Shown in pieces: positions 4,936 to 6,182 of a stretch of DNA of 6,182 bases. Position numbers and translations under genes: made by a program. The notes under the pieces were generated by a model. It was not told the DNA's origin, searched no databases, and saw only the letters and a list, made by a program, of their open reading frames with translations. This stretch comes from Quisquiliibacterium sp. (GTDB taxonomy: Bacteria > Pseudomonadota > Gammaproteobacteria > Burkholderiales > Burkholderiaceae_E), in NCBI GenBank assembly GCA_030830765.1, contig JAURMJ010000290.1, positions 1 to 6,182 of the forward strand, in the 5' to 3' direction. The number at the start of each line of letters is the position of its first letter. The stretch's first letter is position 1.

Positions 4936-6182
4936 ATGAACCATCCGCATCTTTCTTCCACGGTCGCACAAGCTGCGATTTCCCGCCGCACCGAGATCGC
5001 CGCAAGACTCGGAGCGCCAGATTACGTCCGTCACGGTGGCTTACTGGAGTGGGTCGACCAGATCGCCGCACTGACCAAGCCGGACAACATCTACTGGGCC
5101 GACGGTTCTCAGCAAGAGTACGACCGGTTGTGTGACGAGATGGTGTCGGCCGGCACAATGCGCCGACTGAATCCCGAAAAGCGGCCGAACTCCTATCTGG
5201 CCACGTCCGATCCGACCGATGTGGCCCGGGTTGAAGACCGCACTTTCATCTGCAGTGAGCGCGAGGAAGAGGCTGGTCCGACCAATAACTGGATCGAGCC
5301 GGCGCAGATGCGCGAAACCCTGAACGGCTTGTTCGATGGCTGCATGCGCGGCCGCACGATGTACGTGATTCCGTTCTCGATGGGTCCGCTGGGCAGCCAC
5401 ATTGCACACATTGGTGTCGAGATTTCAGACAGCCCCTATGTGGTCGCGAGCATGCGGATCATGACCCGGATGGGTCGGGCGGTTCATGACGTGCTCGGGG
5501 AAGACGGTCATTTCGTGCCCTGCGTGCATTCGGTTGGCAAGCCGCTGGCGCCGGGCGAGAAGGACGTGGCCTGGCCCTGCAATGACACCAAGTACATCGT
5601 GCATTACCCCGAAACGCGCGAGATCTGGTCGTTCGGTTCGGGTTATGGCGGCAATGCTTTGCTGGGCAAGAAATGCTTCGCACTGCGCATCGCGTCGAAT
5701 ATGGGTCGCCAGGATGTGTTGTCCGGTGGCATCGGCTGGTTGGCTGAGCACATGCTGATCCTGGCAGTCACCAATCCGCAGGGACGTACATTCCACGTCG
5801 GTGCGGCTTTCCCCTCGGCCTGCGGCAAGACCAATTTCGCAATGCTGATCCCGCCGGCTGGCTTTGAGGGCTGGAGCGTCAAGACGATCGGCGACGACAT
5901 TGCCTGGATCAAGCCCCAGGCCGATGGCCGCCTGCATGCGATCAATCCGGAGGCCGGTTTCTTCGGCGTTGCGCCGGGCACCAGCGCCAAGACCAATCCG
6001 AACTGTCTGGCTTCACTGAGCAGCAATGCCATCTTCACGAACGTTGCACTGACTGACGATGGCGATATCTGGTGGGAAGGTTTGTCCGAGCCGCCGGCGC
6101 ATCTGATTGATTGGCAGGGACGCGATTGGACGCCCGAGATCGCCGCGGCCAATCCGGTCAACGGTAAACCGCGACCGGCAGC
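4936..6182 (+). CDS. pckG: Phosphoenolpyruvate carboxykinase (GTP), 5' part, cut by window edge
   Basis: An open frame of 415 codons running off the right edge; full-length family members have about 600-620 residues. The cytosolic enzyme converts oxaloacetate and GTP to PEP, GDP and CO2, the first step of gluconeogenesis from TCA intermediates. Motifs in order are RVED with the PEP-binding Arg98, [24 protein letters not shown] (about 148-171), the substrate loop [10 protein letters not shown] (237-246) with the metal-site Lys246, His272 in AEHM, the P-loop FPSACGKTN with the reactive Cys296 and Lys298, GDDIAW with Asp320 and Asp321 (metal and kinase-2), and [14 protein letters not shown]. This P-loop and reactive Cys mark the GTP class rather than the ATP class. 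About six extra residues (near 261-266) lie between the Lys and His metal ligands. The omega-loop lid and the guanine pocket lie outside the window. The start ATG has an SD six bases away. Confidence 0.96.
   Translation, partial: MNHPHLSSTVAQAAISRRTEIAARLGAPDYVRHGGLLEWVDQIAALTKPDNIYWADGSQQEYDRLCDEMVSAGTMRRLNPEKRPNSYLATSDPTDVARVEDRTFICSEREEEAGPTNNWIEPAQMRETLNGLFDGCMRGRTMYVIPFSMGPLGSHIAHIGVEISDSPYVVASMRIMTRMGRAVHDVLGEDGHFVPCVHSVGKPLAPGEKDVAWPCNDTKYIVHYPETREIWSFGSGYGGNALLGKKCFALRIASNMGRQDVLSGGIGWLAEHMLILAVTNPQGRTFHVGAAFPSACGKTNFAMLIPPAGFEGWSVKTIGDDIAWIKPQADGRLHAINPEAGFFGVAPGTSAKTNPNCLASLSSNAIFTNVALTDDGDIWWEGLSEPPAHLIDWQGRDWTPEIAAANPVNGKPRPA

Noticed and set aside
5425..6161. Two minus-strand ORFs (170 and 172 codons) inside pckG
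   Set aside because: The plus strand is an unmistakable PEP carboxykinase with P-loop and metal residues; the opposite ORFs have no motif.

Overview
The window is GC-rich chromosomal DNA from a proteobacterium. The GTP-type PEP carboxykinase, the Fnr-type regulator and the general style of the proteins suggest a gammaproteobacterium, perhaps near the Lysobacterales (Xanthomonadales). That placement comes from recalled protein resemblance and was not tested by any search. No mobile element, CRISPR array, rRNA or tRNA gene was recognised.

Layout: (1) Positions 65-835 (+) encode a complete classical short-chain dehydrogenase/reductase with a GTG start and a good Shine-Dalgarno. (2) Positions 836-885 are a short convergent spacer made almost entirely of perfect palindromes. 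(3) Positions 886-4617 (-) hold five tightly packed, co-directional genes, read from right to left. They are an Fnr/Crp-family regulator with an incomplete cysteine set, a 2-keto-4-pentenoate hydratase-family enzyme, a YiiM-like MOSC protein joined to the hydratase by a 4-nt GTGA overlap, a 58-residue small membrane protein, and a roughly 413-residue soluble protein that I do not recognise. (4) Positions 4618-4935 form a divergent regulatory region with a candidate Fnr box, a 7-bp tandem repeat and inverted repeats. (5) Positions 4936-6182 (+) hold the first two thirds of pckG, GTP-dependent PEP carboxykinase, cut by the window edge.

How the genes may work together: the five minus-strand genes look like one transcription unit led by its own regulator, but the tight overlaps are certain only for the hydratase, MOSC and small-membrane-protein part. 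The regulator faces pckG across about 300 bases, so it could control itself, the downstream genes, pckG, or any combination. The hydratase acts in meta-cleavage-type catabolism, whose products (pyruvate and an aldehyde or acid) feed central metabolism. PEP carboxykinase opens gluconeogenesis. A shared carbon or redox logic is therefore plausible but unproven. I see no clear evidence of a wholly new system. The most open items are the unknown last gene of the operon, the modified Fnr-type sensor and the palindrome cluster.
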